From CAIMZW01 sp037133095 (GTDB lineage Bacteria; Actinomycetota; Actinomycetes; Nanopelagicales; Nanopelagicaceae): DNA of 12,113 nt. Every line of letters begins with the position of its first letter. Position 1 is the first letter of the stretch. Below are positions 12,059 through 12,113 of the stretch, in pieces. The stretch covers positions 1 through 12,113 of the forward strand of contig JBAXOT010000038.1 of the NCBI GenBank assembly GCA_037133095.1. The letters run 5' to 3'. Position numbers and translations under genes: made by a program. Under the pieces are notes generated by a model. That model saw only the letters and a program-made list of their open reading frames with translations. It was not told the origin of the DNA and did not search any database.

Positions 12059-12113
12059 CGTTTTCGGGAAGAGCGCGTTTTCGGGAAGAGCGCGTTTTCG
12101 GGAAGAGCGCGTT
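12059..12113. repeat. 17-bp tandem repeat at the right edge
   Basis: Three identical copies of CGTTTTCGGGAAGAGCG (12059-12075, 12076-12092, 12093-12109) and the first 4 bases of a fourth run off the window. There are no spacers, so it is not a CRISPR. It begins 4 bases upstream of the kinase ATG. Its unit is not a multiple of 3, so copy-number change would alter the reading frame of anything translated through it and the spacing of any upstream promoter. Confidence 0.95.

Noticed and set aside
12059..12113. CRISPR array or sequencing adapter at the right edge
   Set aside because: The copies are head-to-tail without spacers. The unit shares CGCTCTTCC (reverse strand) with a common sequencing adapter but differs on both sides, so adapter origin is not supported.

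Overview
This window looks like part of a compact Actinomycetota chromosome. The strongest evidence is a minus-strand block in the order clpS - DUF2017 - mec - cysO - cysM - murI - rph - rdgB, which matches the Mycobacterium tuberculosis Rv1331-Rv1341 region recalled from knowledge, with near-identical CysM, CysO and Mec signatures. Base composition is roughly balanced by eye, not the high GC of soil actinomycetes. Gaps are tiny, overlaps are frequent, and GTG starts are common. Together these fit a streamlined, possibly freshwater (Nanopelagicales-like), actinobacterium. That placement below phylum is inference.

Layout. Positions 1-168 (-) hold the N-terminus of a Lys/Ala-rich basic protein cut by the window edge. 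Positions 252-7071 (-) are nine tightly packed genes: a secreted GH18 glycosidase, the N-degron adaptor ClpS, DUF2017, the JAMM peptidase Mec, the ubiquitin-fold sulfur carrier CysO, the cysteine synthase CysM, glutamate racemase, RNase PH and the XTP/dITP pyrophosphatase. A small DUF3039 protein (7120-7422, -) lies just upstream. Positions 7423-7530 are a divergent regulatory region with two inverted repeats. Ornithine carbamoyltransferase (7531-8478, +) follows, then a 144-base intergenic region, then the three-gene proton-translocating transhydrogenase pntAA-pntAB-pntB (8623-11458, +). A P-loop kinase of the FlaR/adenylate-kinase-like type (11492-12055, -) converges on pntB. The right edge is a 17-bp tandem repeat that runs off the window. 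No gene-free stretch exceeds 300 bases.

How the genes fit together. CysO, CysM and Mec form the CysO-dependent cysteine route: thiocarboxylated CysO donates sulfur to O-phosphoserine on CysM, and Mec releases cysteine from CysO-Cys. In this window CysO ends in Gly-Gly-Ser-Met, not a bare Gly-Gly, so a trimming step before activation is predicted and Mec is the obvious candidate. MurI supplies D-glutamate for peptidoglycan. RNase PH trims tRNA 3' ends and RdgB cleans the nucleotide pool. Transhydrogenase links NADPH supply to the proton gradient. I saw no phage, IS, CRISPR, rRNA or tRNA signal. The most notable points are the CysO tail, the GH18 gene at the head of the clpS-cysM block, the apparent absence of three genes present in the mycobacterial order, the inverted and direct repeats upstream of argF and pntA, and the 17-bp tandem repeat at the right end.
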